Assembly: GCF_900168055.1 (NCBI RefSeq)
Contig: NZ_FUYS01000003.1
Coordinates: forward strand, 62,001 to 126,000
Direction: 5' to 3'
DNA: 64,000 nucleotides
Source of the DNA: Parapedobacter luteus
GTDB taxonomy: Bacteria; Bacteroidota; Bacteroidia; Sphingobacteriales; Sphingobacteriaceae
Part shown: positions 17,762-26,900 of the stretch, piece by piece
Layout of the letters: every line of letters starts with the position of its first letter
Numbering within the stretch: the stretch's first letter is position 1
Made by a program: the position numbers and the translations under genes
Notes under the pieces: generated by a model
Told to the model about the DNA's origin: nothing
The model's database searches: none
The model's input: only the letters and a program-made list of their open reading frames with translations

Positions 17762-18337
17762 ATGGATAGCATGAAAAATTTGTTTAAAGGTGTAGTGGTG
17801 GTAGGGCTGCTGTTTTTATCAACCGGACTCGTAAGTGCACAACAAAAGATTGGCCACGTCAATTCCAATGAGATCATCCAGGCAATGCCCGAGTTCAAAA
17901 CCGCAAACGCGGAGTTTGAAAACCTTTCAAAAAGCAAAGAGGGTGAGCTGCAACAGATGGGTGCAGAATACCAAAAGAAGGTGACCTCCGCGCAGGAACT
18001 GCAACGCAACCGCAGCGAAGCCAACCGGGATTCCATCGACGCGAAGCTACAGACGCTTGGTGTAGAATTACAAGATATCGACCGGAGGATCCAAGAGTTT
18101 CAACAAGTAGCCCAGCAGGAATTGGAGCAAAAGCGCGAAGAACTATTTGCGCCAATCTTCCAGAAGGCCAATACAGCGGTACAAGCCGTAGCCAAAGAAA
18201 AAGGGTATGCCTATGTCTTTGACATCGCGGCAGCTGCCATTCCTTATTTCGCTGGTGGCGACGATTTGACTAATGATGTCAAAACCAAATTGGGAATCAC
18301 AAGCTCGACTCCTGCAGCCACACCGTCTAATCAGTAA
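17762..18337 (+). CDS. OmpH/Skp-family periplasmic chaperone, second copy
   Basis: A 191-residue Skp-type protein with signal peptide (LFKGVVVVGLLFLSTGLVSA-Q is its span, residues 6-25) and mature start KIGHVNSNEIIQAMPEF. The coiled-coil middle is rich in Gln and Glu, and an alanine-rich C-terminal part ends in a Ser/Thr/Pro tail. It differs clearly from the first copy, so this is an old tandem pair, common after bamA in Bacteroidota. A strong terminator follows. Confidence 0.88.
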   Translation: MDSMKNLFKGVVVVGLLFLSTGLVSAQQKIGHVNSNEIIQAMPEFKTANAEFENLSKSKEGELQQMGAEYQKKVTSAQELQRNRSEANRDSIDAKLQTLGVELQDIDRRIQEFQQVAQQELEQKREELFAPIFQKANTAVQAVAKEKGYAYVFDIAAAAIPYFAGGDDLTNDVKTKLGITSSTPAATPSNQ

Positions 18338-18364
18338 GCGAATATATAGCTAACACAATATCAG

Positions 18365-18399
18365 AAAGCGGAGCGCCCGGCGGGCACTCCGCTTTTTTT
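18365..18399 (+). terminator. Rho-independent terminator after the second skp
   Basis: GC-rich hairpin with arms AAGCGGAG-GCCC and GGGC-CTCCGCTT, one bulged base on each side, followed by seven T. It closes the nadK-bamA-skp cluster. Confidence 0.85.
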
Positions 18400-18449
18400 A
18401 CGTTATCCCCCTCGGCAATCTTAAAATTCATCTAAATAATTTATTATGC

Positions 18450-18479
18450 TTGCATAGCATTTTAAATTCCGTATTTTCG
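18450..18479 (+). promoter_or_regulatory. Promoter for the Fe-S protein gene pair
   Basis: TTGC at 18450, 19 nt between TTG and TATTTTCG (18472-18479), one mismatch to TAnnTTTG. Lies 35 bp before the ATG at 18515. Confidence 0.5.
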
Positions 18480-18514
18480 TAATGATTAGATTACCCTGTG
18501 CTATATAATCCTAT

Positions 18515-19819
18515 ATGATAGGCCAGCTTATTTTCGGAGTACTATTCATTGGGGCGATGGCTCTGGCTATTTACAACGCCAGGAACATCTTCCGGAACAT
18601 CCAGTTGGGACAGGATGAACGGCGGACGGACCAACCGGCGAAACGGTGGAAAGCCATGCTCCTTGTTGCTTTTGGCCAGAAAAAAATGTTTAAGCGGCCT
18701 TTCCCTGCACTGCTGCATCTTTTTGTGTATCTTGGATTCTGCATCATCAACATTGAGATGCTCGAAATCATCATTGATGGGCTGTTTGGCACGCACCGCG
18801 TATTTTCTCGCTTGGGCGGTTTTTACGCTTTTCTCATCGGCGCTTTTGAATGGCTGGCATTGAGCGTGCTTATAGGCTGTGTCCTATTCCTCACGCGGCG
18901 GAATATTTCGCGGTTAAAGCGCTTTTTCGGCATAGAGATGACCCCTTGGCCCCGGACAGATGCCAACCTCATCCTAATCGCTGAAATAGCCTTAATGGCA
19001 GCATTTCTGACCATGAATGCGGCTGATTATAAATTGCAACTGCTGGGGGCACCAAATTATGCGCGTGCCGGCGCATTTCCGGTGAGCGGATGGTTGCTTC
19101 CTTTATTGCCGGACACGATCCCGACGCTTGTCGGCATTGAGCGCTTTTGCTGGTGGTTTCATATCATCGGCGTGCTTATTTTCCTCAACTACCTCCCCTA
19201 CTCCAAGCACTTGCACATCCTGTTGGCTTTTCCGAACACCTATTTTTCAAACCTGAACCCCAAGGGACGCTTTTCCAATATGGGTAGTGTGACCAACGAA
19301 GTCAAAGCGATGCTCGACCCCTCCTATACGCCGGAGGCTGCAGCTACGCCACTCCACTTCGGCGCGAAAGATATTCAAGATCTCACCTGGAAAAATTTGC
19401 TCGAAGCTTACACCTGTACCGAGTGCGGACGGTGTACGGCCGTGTGTCCGGCCAACATGACGGGGAAGCTGCTTTCGCCCCGCAAGATCATGATGGATAC
19501 GCGTGATCGCATGGTAGAAGTGGGCAACAATATCCGTAAAAGTAAAAATAACGAACAAAAGGACGATGGTAAGTCGCTGTTGGATGATTACATCACGCGC
19601 GAGGAAATCTGGGCCTGTACCACGTGCAATGCCTGTGTGGAGGCCTGCCCGGTAAACATCAATCCGCTGGAAATCATTATGGAACTCAGACGCTACATGG
19701 TCATGGAGGAATCCCAAGCCCCTGCCAGTCTCAACACCATGTTCGGCAACGTAGAAAATAATGGTGCACCATGGAAGTATGCACAGGCTGACCGGGCCAA
19801 TTGGGTGAAAGGCAGTTAA
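18515..19819 (+). CDS. Membrane-bound 4Fe-4S electron-transfer protein (HdrC/NarI-like fusion)
   Basis: The 434-residue protein joins a membrane part (five or so helices, residues 1-240, with His residues such as ALLHLFVYLGF and FHIIGVLIFLNYLPYSKH) to a cytosolic domain with two 4Fe-4S motifs. These are CTECGRCTAVCP and, about 70 residues later, CTTCNACVEACP. This is the common heterodisulfide-reductase-type arrangement for passing electrons to or from the quinone pool. The next gene encodes a CCG-domain protein that completes the unit. In Bacteroidota such pairs are often linked to electron-transfer flavoproteins; the donor here is not known. Confidence 0.82.
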   Translation: MIGQLIFGVLFIGAMALAIYNARNIFRNIQLGQDERRTDQPAKRWKAMLLVAFGQKKMFKRPFPALLHLFVYLGFCIINIEMLEIIIDGLFGTHRVFSRLGGFYAFLIGAFEWLALSVLIGCVLFLTRRNISRLKRFFGIEMTPWPRTDANLILIAEIALMAAFLTMNAADYKLQLLGAPNYARAGAFPVSGWLLPLLPDTIPTLVGIERFCWWFHIIGVLIFLNYLPYSKHLHILLAFPNTYFSNLNPKGRFSNMGSVTNEVKAMLDPSYTPEAAATPLHFGAKDIQDLTWKNLLEAYTCTECGRCTAVCPANMTGKLLSPRKIMMDTRDRMVEVGNNIRKSKNNEQKDDGKSLLDDYITREEIWACTTCNACVEACPVNINPLEIIMELRRYMVMEESQAPASLNTMFGNVENNGAPWKYAQADRANWVKGS

Positions 19820-19828
19820 CGGTAGGCG

Positions 19829-19862
19829 GTAGGCAATAAGCTGGTAGCTGTAGGCAATAAGC
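19829..19862 (+). repeat. Short direct repeat between the Fe-S genes
   Basis: GTAGGCAATAAGC occurs exactly at 19829-19841 and 19850-19862, inside an 80-bp spacer with further AAAGCT/AGCTT repeats. Confidence 0.6.
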
Positions 19863-19899
19863 ACAAAGCTCAAAGCTTGTAGCTTAAAGTATAAAGCAA

Positions 19900-20691
19900 A
19901 TGAATGAACTCAAAATACCAACGATGGCCGAATTGACGGCAAACGGCGAGACCGCCGATATTTTATTTTGGGTGGGCTGTGCGGGCAGCTTTGATGAACG
20001 CGCCCAGCGCATAACCCGTGATATCTGCAAAATCCTGCACCACGTCGGCATCAAATACGCCATCCTCGGCACCGAGGAAAACTGCACGGGTGATCCGGCC
20101 AAACGTGCGGGCAACGAATTTCTGTTCCAAATGCAGGCCTTGACGAATATCCAAATTCTCAATGGGTATGAGGTTAAGAAAATTGTCACCGCTTGTCCGC
20201 ATTGTTTTAATACACTCAAAAATGAATACCCCGACTTGGGTGGCCAATATGAGGTCATTCATCATACACAACTTATCCAGCAGCTAATAGACGAAGGCAA
20301 GCTGAAGGCTGAGGGCGGTGAGTCTTTCCGGGGGCGGCGGATCACGTACCACGACCCTTGCTACCTGGGACGCGGCAACAATGTCTATGAAGCCCCGCGC
20401 AAAGCTTTGGAACACCTCGACGCCCAACTCGTCGAAATGAAACGTTGCCGCAGCAACGGCCTATGCTGCGGCGCGGGAGGTGCGCAGCTATTCAAGGAAC
20501 CTGAAAGGGGAACGAAAGACATCAACATCGAACGCACCGAGGAAGCGTTGGAAACCCAACCTGAAATCATTGCCGCAGCCTGCCCGTTTTGCATGATCAT
20601 GCTGCGCGACGGTATCAAAAGCAAGGAAAAAGAACAGGATACCCAGGTTCTCGACGTTGCCGAAATTACGGCAAGGGCCAATGGGCTATAG
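19900..20691 (+). CDS. CCG-domain Fe-S protein (HdrB-like)
   Basis: A 263-residue protein with two cysteine-rich CCG domains. The first has WVGCAGSFDERA, ENCTGDPAKR and ACPHCFNTLKNEYP; the second has HDPCYLGRGNN, NGLCCGAGGAQLF and AACPFCMIML. In HdrB such motifs bind non-cubane 4Fe-4S clusters at a redox active site. It follows the membrane ferredoxin gene after an 80-bp repeat-containing spacer and most likely forms one complex with it. It is convergent with the acetyl esterase gene at 20724, which begins the xylan region. Confidence 0.85.
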   Translation: MNELKIPTMAELTANGETADILFWVGCAGSFDERAQRITRDICKILHHVGIKYAILGTEENCTGDPAKRAGNEFLFQMQALTNIQILNGYEVKKIVTACPHCFNTLKNEYPDLGGQYEVIHHTQLIQQLIDEGKLKAEGGESFRGRRITYHDPCYLGRGNNVYEAPRKALEHLDAQLVEMKRCRSNGLCCGAGGAQLFKEPERGTKDINIERTEEALETQPEIIAAACPFCMIMLRDGIKSKEKEQDTQVLDVAEITARANGL

Positions 20692-20723
20692 TTTACGCAC
20701 CGCGCGCCATGGTGGGTTTGATA

Positions 20724-22649
20724 TTAGTTGATTTGGATTTCAAACGGCGAAGCTGGCAGTCCTTCTTTATTATACAGGTTGGGATTTACGGGATTATCGG
20801 CCCAGGCGTAGCGGACATACATCGGATCACCGACTTTCTCGCTCCATACCACTACCCGGTCTCCTCTTATTTCTGCCTTGGCCCAAACAAACTTCCTATC
20901 CGGCCCAGCGATGGCAAATTCGCTTAGTGCCCCCCCATCTCGGGCAACCAATCCACTACCTACATGGTCGAATGAAAGTGACACTTTATGCCCGTCTTTC
21001 TGGTACGACTGATACATCGGACCGGAGGCAACCAGGTCTTCGCCGTAAACAAGCTTCCGGGCAAGCAGGGCTAAGCGTTCGCCGACTTCCTTTTTCCTAT
21101 CAGGATGGATGTCATTCCATTCCCCCAGATCAATCGCAACCGCCATCGCCGTTTGGGGGACAGCCAGCGCCTTGCGTTGGGATTCGCGCAACGCTGCCCA
21201 ACTACTCTCGGACGGCAGGTAATTGTACTCCATGAAGCCGGGAAGCTGCACATACAAAAACGGTAGCATTTGGTTGCCCCATTTCGTGCGCCAGTCGTTT
21301 ATCAACGCGGGTAGGCGTAGCGCATAGTCGGCGTGCTGGCCTACATTGCTTTCGCCCTGGTACCATAGCACGCCTTTCAAGGCATAGTCAATTGCCGGAG
21401 CTACCATACCATTGAACAGCGCAGCCGGTTGGTTCTGGATGTTGATGCTGGGCACCGTTGCATGGTGATAGTCGAATACCTCCCCGACTTTATACTGCCA
21501 GGTGCCTTTTAAATCAACAGTGTCCTGGCCAGCAAAAATGCAATACGGCTTATCCGGCACGAAACCGCCCTTACCACCATGGTTGGTTACCTTGACGAGA
21601 AAACTATTTTTCCCCGCCTTCAATACGCCGCCAGGGACCTTATACCTGCGCTGCGGATACATATAGGTCGTCCGGCCCACCTCAATGCCATTGATCGTTA
21701 AAACGTCTTCATCTACAATCCGGCCGAGAAAGACCCGTGCGGGTTTACCCGCCATTGCGGCCGGAATGTCCACTTCTTTCCGGTACCATACGACACCATC
21801 TAAATCCCTGATTCCCTGATCTTCCCAATAACCGGGCACGTTAATGTTGCGCCATCCACCTGCGGACGGGACAAAGGACTTGCGCCTTGCTGCTTGTGCC
21901 GCGGCACGGTTGACGGATTGTACATATGCGGTATCTTTATTTTGCTGTATGGTGCCGTTGAGAGCTGGAAATACGCGCAGCCGCTCTTCACTAATCCAAG
22001 CTTCTATGGGCGTGCCGCCTACACTGGCATTGATGATACCAATGGGTACCCTATGAGTATCGTATATTTTCTTGGCAAAAAAATATGCGACCGCTGAAAA
22101 GGACCGCACATCCTCCCCCATGGCCCTTGTCCAAGAGCCCGACGGAAAATCGTTTTGCGGTGCCAGCAAATCGGCGGCGGTTGGCACCAGAAATTGCCGG
22201 ATCTCCTGATAATTGGCTTCCGCGATATCCGTTGCGTATGTTACATCGTGGATGTTCAGCATATGCACCATGTTGGATTGCCCCGAGCAAAACCATACAT
22301 CGCCAACTAAGACATCATTTACCGTCACTTCATTGTCGCCCGTTATGGTCATCGTGTACGGCCCCCCTGCGTCAAGGGGCGGGAGTAAAACATGCCATTT
22401 TCCGTCGGCATCGGCGACCGCATCATATGTTTTGCCTGCAAAATCTACACGAATGTATTCGTCCCGTGATGCCCAACCCCATATCTTGAGCGCTGTCTCG
22501 CGCTGCAATACCATCCCGTCGCTGATTAAACGGGGAAGCGTGACGTCGGCCAATATAAACGAGCAAAATATCACCTGAAAAAAAATAGACAGTGCAGCGG
22601 CGCGAATGACATTCGCTAATAACATGTTTGACGCTCCTGTACTGCTCAT
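20724..22649 (-). CDS. SGNH acetyl esterase with beta-sandwich insert (CE20-like)
   Basis: A 641-residue sialate-O-acetylesterase-family enzyme. The SGNH blocks are CSGQSNM with nucleophile Ser125, INASVGGTPIEAW, the VLWYQGESN block and DLGEWNDIHPDRK with the catalytic Asp/His. A beta-galactosidase-type jelly roll is inserted at about 270-390 (VPGYWEDQGIRDLDGVVWYR). Families with this insert include CE20, whose characterised member deacetylates xylan, so acetylxylan esterase is the best reading. It has a hydrophobic N-terminus; ATG at 22625 is an alternative start. It is divergent from GH43_1 with a shared LacI-type operator between them. Confidence 0.8.
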   Translation of the reverse strand: MSSTGASNMLLANVIRAAALSIFFQVIFCSFILADVTLPRLISDGMVLQRETALKIWGWASRDEYIRVDFAGKTYDAVADADGKWHVLLPPLDAGGPYTMTITGDNEVTVNDVLVGDVWFCSGQSNMVHMLNIHDVTYATDIAEANYQEIRQFLVPTAADLLAPQNDFPSGSWTRAMGEDVRSFSAVAYFFAKKIYDTHRVPIGIINASVGGTPIEAWISEERLRVFPALNGTIQQNKDTAYVQSVNRAAAQAARRKSFVPSAGGWRNINVPGYWEDQGIRDLDGVVWYRKEVDIPAAMAGKPARVFLGRIVDEDVLTINGIEVGRTTYMYPQRRYKVPGGVLKAGKNSFLVKVTNHGGKGGFVPDKPYCIFAGQDTVDLKGTWQYKVGEVFDYHHATVPSINIQNQPAALFNGMVAPAIDYALKGVLWYQGESNVGQHADYALRLPALINDWRTKWGNQMLPFLYVQLPGFMEYNYLPSESSWAALRESQRKALAVPQTAMAVAIDLGEWNDIHPDRKKEVGERLALLARKLVYGEDLVASGPMYQSYQKDGHKVSLSFDHVGSGLVARDGGALSEFAIAGPDRKFVWAKAEIRGDRVVVWSEKVGDPMYVRYAWADNPVNPNLYNKEGLPASPFEIQIN

Positions 22650-22687
22650 GATGGTTTTAATAAAATTTGGTTAAACACACTGGTTAC

Positions 22688-22719
22688 TTGGCAAGTATAC
22701 GGAAAATTCGGTAATATTG
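22688..22719 (+). promoter_or_regulatory. Candidate promoter for GH43_1
   Basis: TTG at 22688-22690, 21 nt, TAATATTG at 22712-22719 (one mismatch). The end of the -7 box overlaps the LacI-type operator by two bases; the ATG is 60 bp downstream. Confidence 0.45.
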
Positions 22720-22722
22720 CAA
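22692..22722 (-). promoter_or_regulatory. Candidate promoter for the CE20-like gene
   Basis: On the minus strand, TTG (22722-22720), 20 nt, TATACTTG (22699-22692; one mismatch to TAnnTTTG). The TTG lies inside the LacI-type operator. Confidence 0.45.
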
Positions 22723-22731
22723 TCGGTTGCA
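22718..22731. promoter_or_regulatory. LacI-type operator in CE20/GH43_1 intergenic region
   Basis: TGCAATCGGTTGCA, an imperfect palindrome with a central CG step typical of LacI-family sites. It is the exact reverse complement of the site before the LacI gene at 57109-57122. It overlaps both divergent promoters. Confidence 0.65.
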
Positions 22732-22778
22732 TTTTTAGGAAAAGACGCACCTTGATTATTAACCATTTGACCTTAGTC

Positions 22779-23894
22779 ATGATGAAGAAAAAAACCTATT
22801 TTTCAGTGTTGGCAGCCTCCGCTGGTTGCTCGCTCCTATTGGCCACATGCCAACAACAACAGCGCCCCGCTCAATCAACCGACAGCGCCCCGCTTTTTGA
22901 GGGAGCCATATCCCAACCCTTGGTATCGCATATTTATACCGCTGACCCCTCGGCCCATGTCTTCGAAGGTAAAATTTACGTCTACCCATCGCATGACATC
23001 GATGCCGGCACGCCCGAAAACGACAATGGCGACCACTTTGACATGCGGGATTACCATGTGTTTTCCATGGACAGCGTGGGCGGCGAAGTCACGGACCACG
23101 GCGTTGCATTGAAATTGGAAGACATACCCTGGGCCGGGAGGCAGCTATGGGCGCCCGATGCAGCATACAAAAACGGGAAATATTACTTTTATTTCCCTGC
23201 CAAAGACAAGCAGGATATCTTCCGCATCGGCGTGGCTACGTCCGACAAACCTTATGGCCCTTTTGTCGCCGAACCTGAGCCCATCAAGGGTAGTTTCAGC
23301 ATGGATCCGGCCGTATTTACAGATACCGATGGCACATCCTACCTATACTTTGGTGGCATATGGGGAGGACAATTGCAACGCTGGGCTTCAGGCGAATATG
23401 ATCCGCAGGGCTCATCGACAGACCTCGAAAACGATAGCCTGCCCGCCTTGACACCAAAAATGGCCCGACTGACAGACGATATGCTGCAATTTGCTGAAGC
23501 CGTACGGGATATCGTTATTTTGGACGAAAACGGACGACCGTTGCTGACCGGCGACCATGACAGGCGCTTCTTCGAAGGCTCCTGGGTACACAAATACCAA
23601 GGCAAATACTACCTGTCGTATTCGACAGGCGATACCCATCAATTGGTATACGCTACTGGCGACAGCCCCTACGGCCCCTTTACTTATCAAGGCGTCATTA
23701 TGACTCCGGTAATCGGCTGGACCACCCATCATTCGATTGTAGAGCATGGCGGCAGGTGGTGGCTGTTCTACCATGACACCCAACTATCCGGTGGCAAAAC
23801 CCATCTCCGCAATATCAAGGCCACCGAACTGCGGTATGATGGCGATGGAAAGATCGTGACCATTCACCCGTATGGTGAGTTGAGTACGCAATAA
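22779..23894 (+). CDS. GH43 (subfamily 1-like) beta-xylosidase/arabinofuranosidase, lipoprotein
   Basis: A 371-residue five-bladed-propeller hydrolase that probably releases xylose or arabinose from xylo-oligosaccharides. It opens with a lipoprotein signal (LLLATC). The catalytic base is in HIYTADPSAHVF, the pKa-modulating Asp in FSMDPAVFTDTDG, and the general acid Glu in FFEGSWVHKY. The sequence pattern is that of subfamily 1. Its last 96 bp recur almost unchanged at 51673. ATG 22779 or 22782 are equally possible; the longer frame lacks a sensible signal. Divergent from the CE20-like gene with a shared operator. Confidence 0.88.
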   Translation: MMKKKTYFSVLAASAGCSLLLATCQQQQRPAQSTDSAPLFEGAISQPLVSHIYTADPSAHVFEGKIYVYPSHDIDAGTPENDNGDHFDMRDYHVFSMDSVGGEVTDHGVALKLEDIPWAGRQLWAPDAAYKNGKYYFYFPAKDKQDIFRIGVATSDKPYGPFVAEPEPIKGSFSMDPAVFTDTDGTSYLYFGGIWGGQLQRWASGEYDPQGSSTDLENDSLPALTPKMARLTDDMLQFAEAVRDIVILDENGRPLLTGDHDRRFFEGSWVHKYQGKYYLSYSTGDTHQLVYATGDSPYGPFTYQGVIMTPVIGWTTHHSIVEHGGRWWLFYHDTQLSGGKTHLRNIKATELRYDGDGKIVTIHPYGELSTQ

Positions 23895-23907
23895 AGACAT
23901 TACGCAC

Positions 23908-23933
23908 GGGCGCCCCATTAGTCACGGGCGCCC
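23908..23933. terminator. Possible hairpin between convergent GH43_1 and HTCS genes
   Basis: GGGCGCCC occurs twice (23908-23915, 23926-23933); each copy is self-complementary, so the pair can form an 8-bp stem with a 10-nt loop. No T-run follows. Confidence 0.45.
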
Positions 23934-23957
23934 AATCTCTCCGCGTGAAAAGCGTCG

Positions 23958-26900
23958 CTAAACGTCATTCGTAGTATAATAAGCTGTGGGAGATACGCCA
24001 TACAGCTGTTTGAATGCGACGGAGAAGGTGTTCGCATCGGCATAGCCGACAGCATATGCCACCTCAGAAACACTCAAACCCTTATGGGTAATCAATTCAG
24101 CGGCCTGCTTCAATCGGATATTTCGGATCAAATCCCGGGTGGTTAATCCGGTCAATTCCTTCAATTTACGATGAAGATGTACCCGACTAATGCCGATTTC
24201 ACTAGCGATCATTTCGACACTTAATCGCGATTCGTTAAGATTCCGGTCAATAATACGGTGAACCTTTTCCAACAACTTTTCGTCGGAACTTTTCAGCTTG
24301 ACTTTGGAAATAAATTCACCTTGAAACTGCGCTTCGCGCTCACTGTTTTTGACCAGCTCACGGTTCCGGATTAAGCTTTTCGCGGTTTTCAGTAGAACGG
24401 TCATATAAAATGGTTTGACGAGATAAGCATCGGCTCCTGCATCAAAGCCGTCTTCGGTATCCGACTCTTCCGCTTTGGCCGTCAGCAGAATGATAGGTAC
24501 GTGTCTGACAAGCGGACAGGATTTTATCCGACCACAGAGCGTCATTCCATCCATGCCAGGCATCATCACGTCGCTTACTATCAAGTCCGGTGTATCTTTC
24601 AATATTCCTTTGTAGGCGTCTTCTCCATTATGATATGTGACCACGGTATAAAACGATTCAAATTCGCTTCGTATGTAGTCGCAAATTTCCAAGTCATCGT
24701 CGACGATTACAATTTTGGATGATTTCCTATGTTTCATCTCGTCCTGGTCGCTGTCAGCTATTGGTGTGATTCGAATTCGATCGGTCGTTCCAAAGTGGGT
24801 AGGACTGAATACCGGGATCTGGGATACATCGCCAATAGGCAACTGTAATTGGAAGCGGCAACCTTCCCCCGCTACATTTTCGACGCCGATGGTACCGCTA
24901 TGCATTTCCATTAATTGCTTCGCAAGGTAAAGGCCGATGCCCGTACCATTTGGATGGTGATCCCGATGGTGCGGTGATTGATAGAAACATTCAAAAATCC
25001 GTTCCTTTTCGTCCTCATTGATAAACTGACCCGAGTCTGTTATTGCGATAGTCAGATATTCCGTCGCATCCATTCCAATGAACTCTGATCGCAATGAAAC
25101 GCGAATAGTCCCCCCCAAAGGTGTAAACTTGCAGGCATTTGAAAGGATATTGATCAATATCTTATCAAAATGACGCGGATCAATAATGGCAAACAATTCA
25201 CTTTCTGGGCAATCTATCTCCAGTCGAATGTCTTTTGCATCCAGCTGTTCTTCAAATAATAAGCAGACGGCCCTGGTAAACTGATTCATCTCCACACGCT
25301 CAAATCGCAGTGTCATCTGACGTTTTTCAATCTTCCGGATATCCATCAGTTGGTTGACCAAGTCGAGCATGCGACGCGCATTGCGATTCATGATAGCATA
25401 CAAATGCCCACGTTTACCATCCCCATCGTTTTCGATGAGTTTTTTCAGCGGACTGATGATTAGGGTCAATGGCGTTCGGATTTCATGTGCAATGTTGATA
25501 AAAAACTGTAGCTTGGCCTCGTTGACCGCTTCGGCTTGCTGATGGACCTGCATTTGTTGTTGTATGCGTCGCCGGTTTCGATAGGCCTTTGCAATGGCAA
25601 CCGAAATCATAATCGTTACCAGCGCATACATCCATTTGGCCAATGTAGACTGGAACCAAACAGGATGAATGATAATCCGGGCCTCCTTAATATCGGAAAA
25701 TGTATCGTTTGATCGGGCACGGATGCGCAAGCGATATTCACCGGCCTCCAGGTTGTCGAACGCCAGGCGATTGTTGCCCGGCCGCAAAGCAAGCCATTCG
25801 TTGTTATTTAGTGAATACACGTATGAAACCCTTTCGGAGTCATTGAAATCCATCGTGGAAAATTCCACACTGAATGAATTGTCACGGTAGTCCAAATGGA
25901 ATGTTTGCGCATGGTTTACCGCGGTATCCACAATCGCATAGCGCCCGGATTTCATACCTTTTCTCACCGCCTTATCACGCACGTAAAAATCAACAATGTT
26001 CACGATCCGTTTTTTATTTTGAATGTGGATTTCGCCTGGTCTGAAGTAAGTGACGCCGTGTATTCCTCCAAAATATAAATCCCCGTTTTTCGCCGCGAGC
26101 GAAACCTTGGTCATAAACTCGTTGCCCTGAAGTCCATCCCCGGCATAAAAATTTAAAAATCGGGATTCCGACACGTCCATTTTTGCGATTCCGCGGTTCG
26201 TACTTACCCAGATATCCCCGTTTGGGCCTCCCTCCACAGCACAGATGAGGTTGCTGGGCAGGCCGTTATCCATATCAAAGATATTCATTTCAAGGGTAGC
26301 AATATTGAGGCATACCAGTCCCCGGGAAGTACCCGCCCACAAATGCCCTTTATCGTCGTCATGAAGTGAATACACCACCGTGTTACTGAGCAACCGGTTG
26401 GTCCCAAACGCCGTCACAAAATTTTCATTTTCCAAATCCAAACAGGCTAACCCATCAAAAGTGCCGATATAAAGCTTATTATTTCTCGATAACAGTAGAC
26501 AATTGATCCAATCGTTGGGTAGATAGTTGCCATCCGGGCGGTATACCGTGCCGTCAACGGCGCTAAAATTACGGATGGTACCGGATTTCAAATCGAGACA
26601 GAACAGTCCAGATCCCATGGAGGCTATCCAAAGGCGCTGTTCCTTATCCTCCCGTAGCCCGTATATGCGCTGTACGTTATCTCCGTTTTTATCCACAAGC
26701 TCCGTTAAGTAGGTGCTTTGACCGGTGTGCGGGTTAAACTTTGCTAAACCATCCGAATAGGAGCCAATCCAGAGATCTCCATATGAGTCTTCATAAATGG
26801 ACATAATGGTGGAAGGTACCGACCGTACTCCACCGCGGCACCCGTAATGCCTGCTCGAACCGCCATCTGGACCCAGGGCATATAGTCCGTCGTTATCAGT

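Noticed and set aside
22235-22245. TATGTTACATC inside the CE20-like gene as an HTCS site
   Set aside because: Single copy without a partner 21 bp away and fully inside coding sequence.
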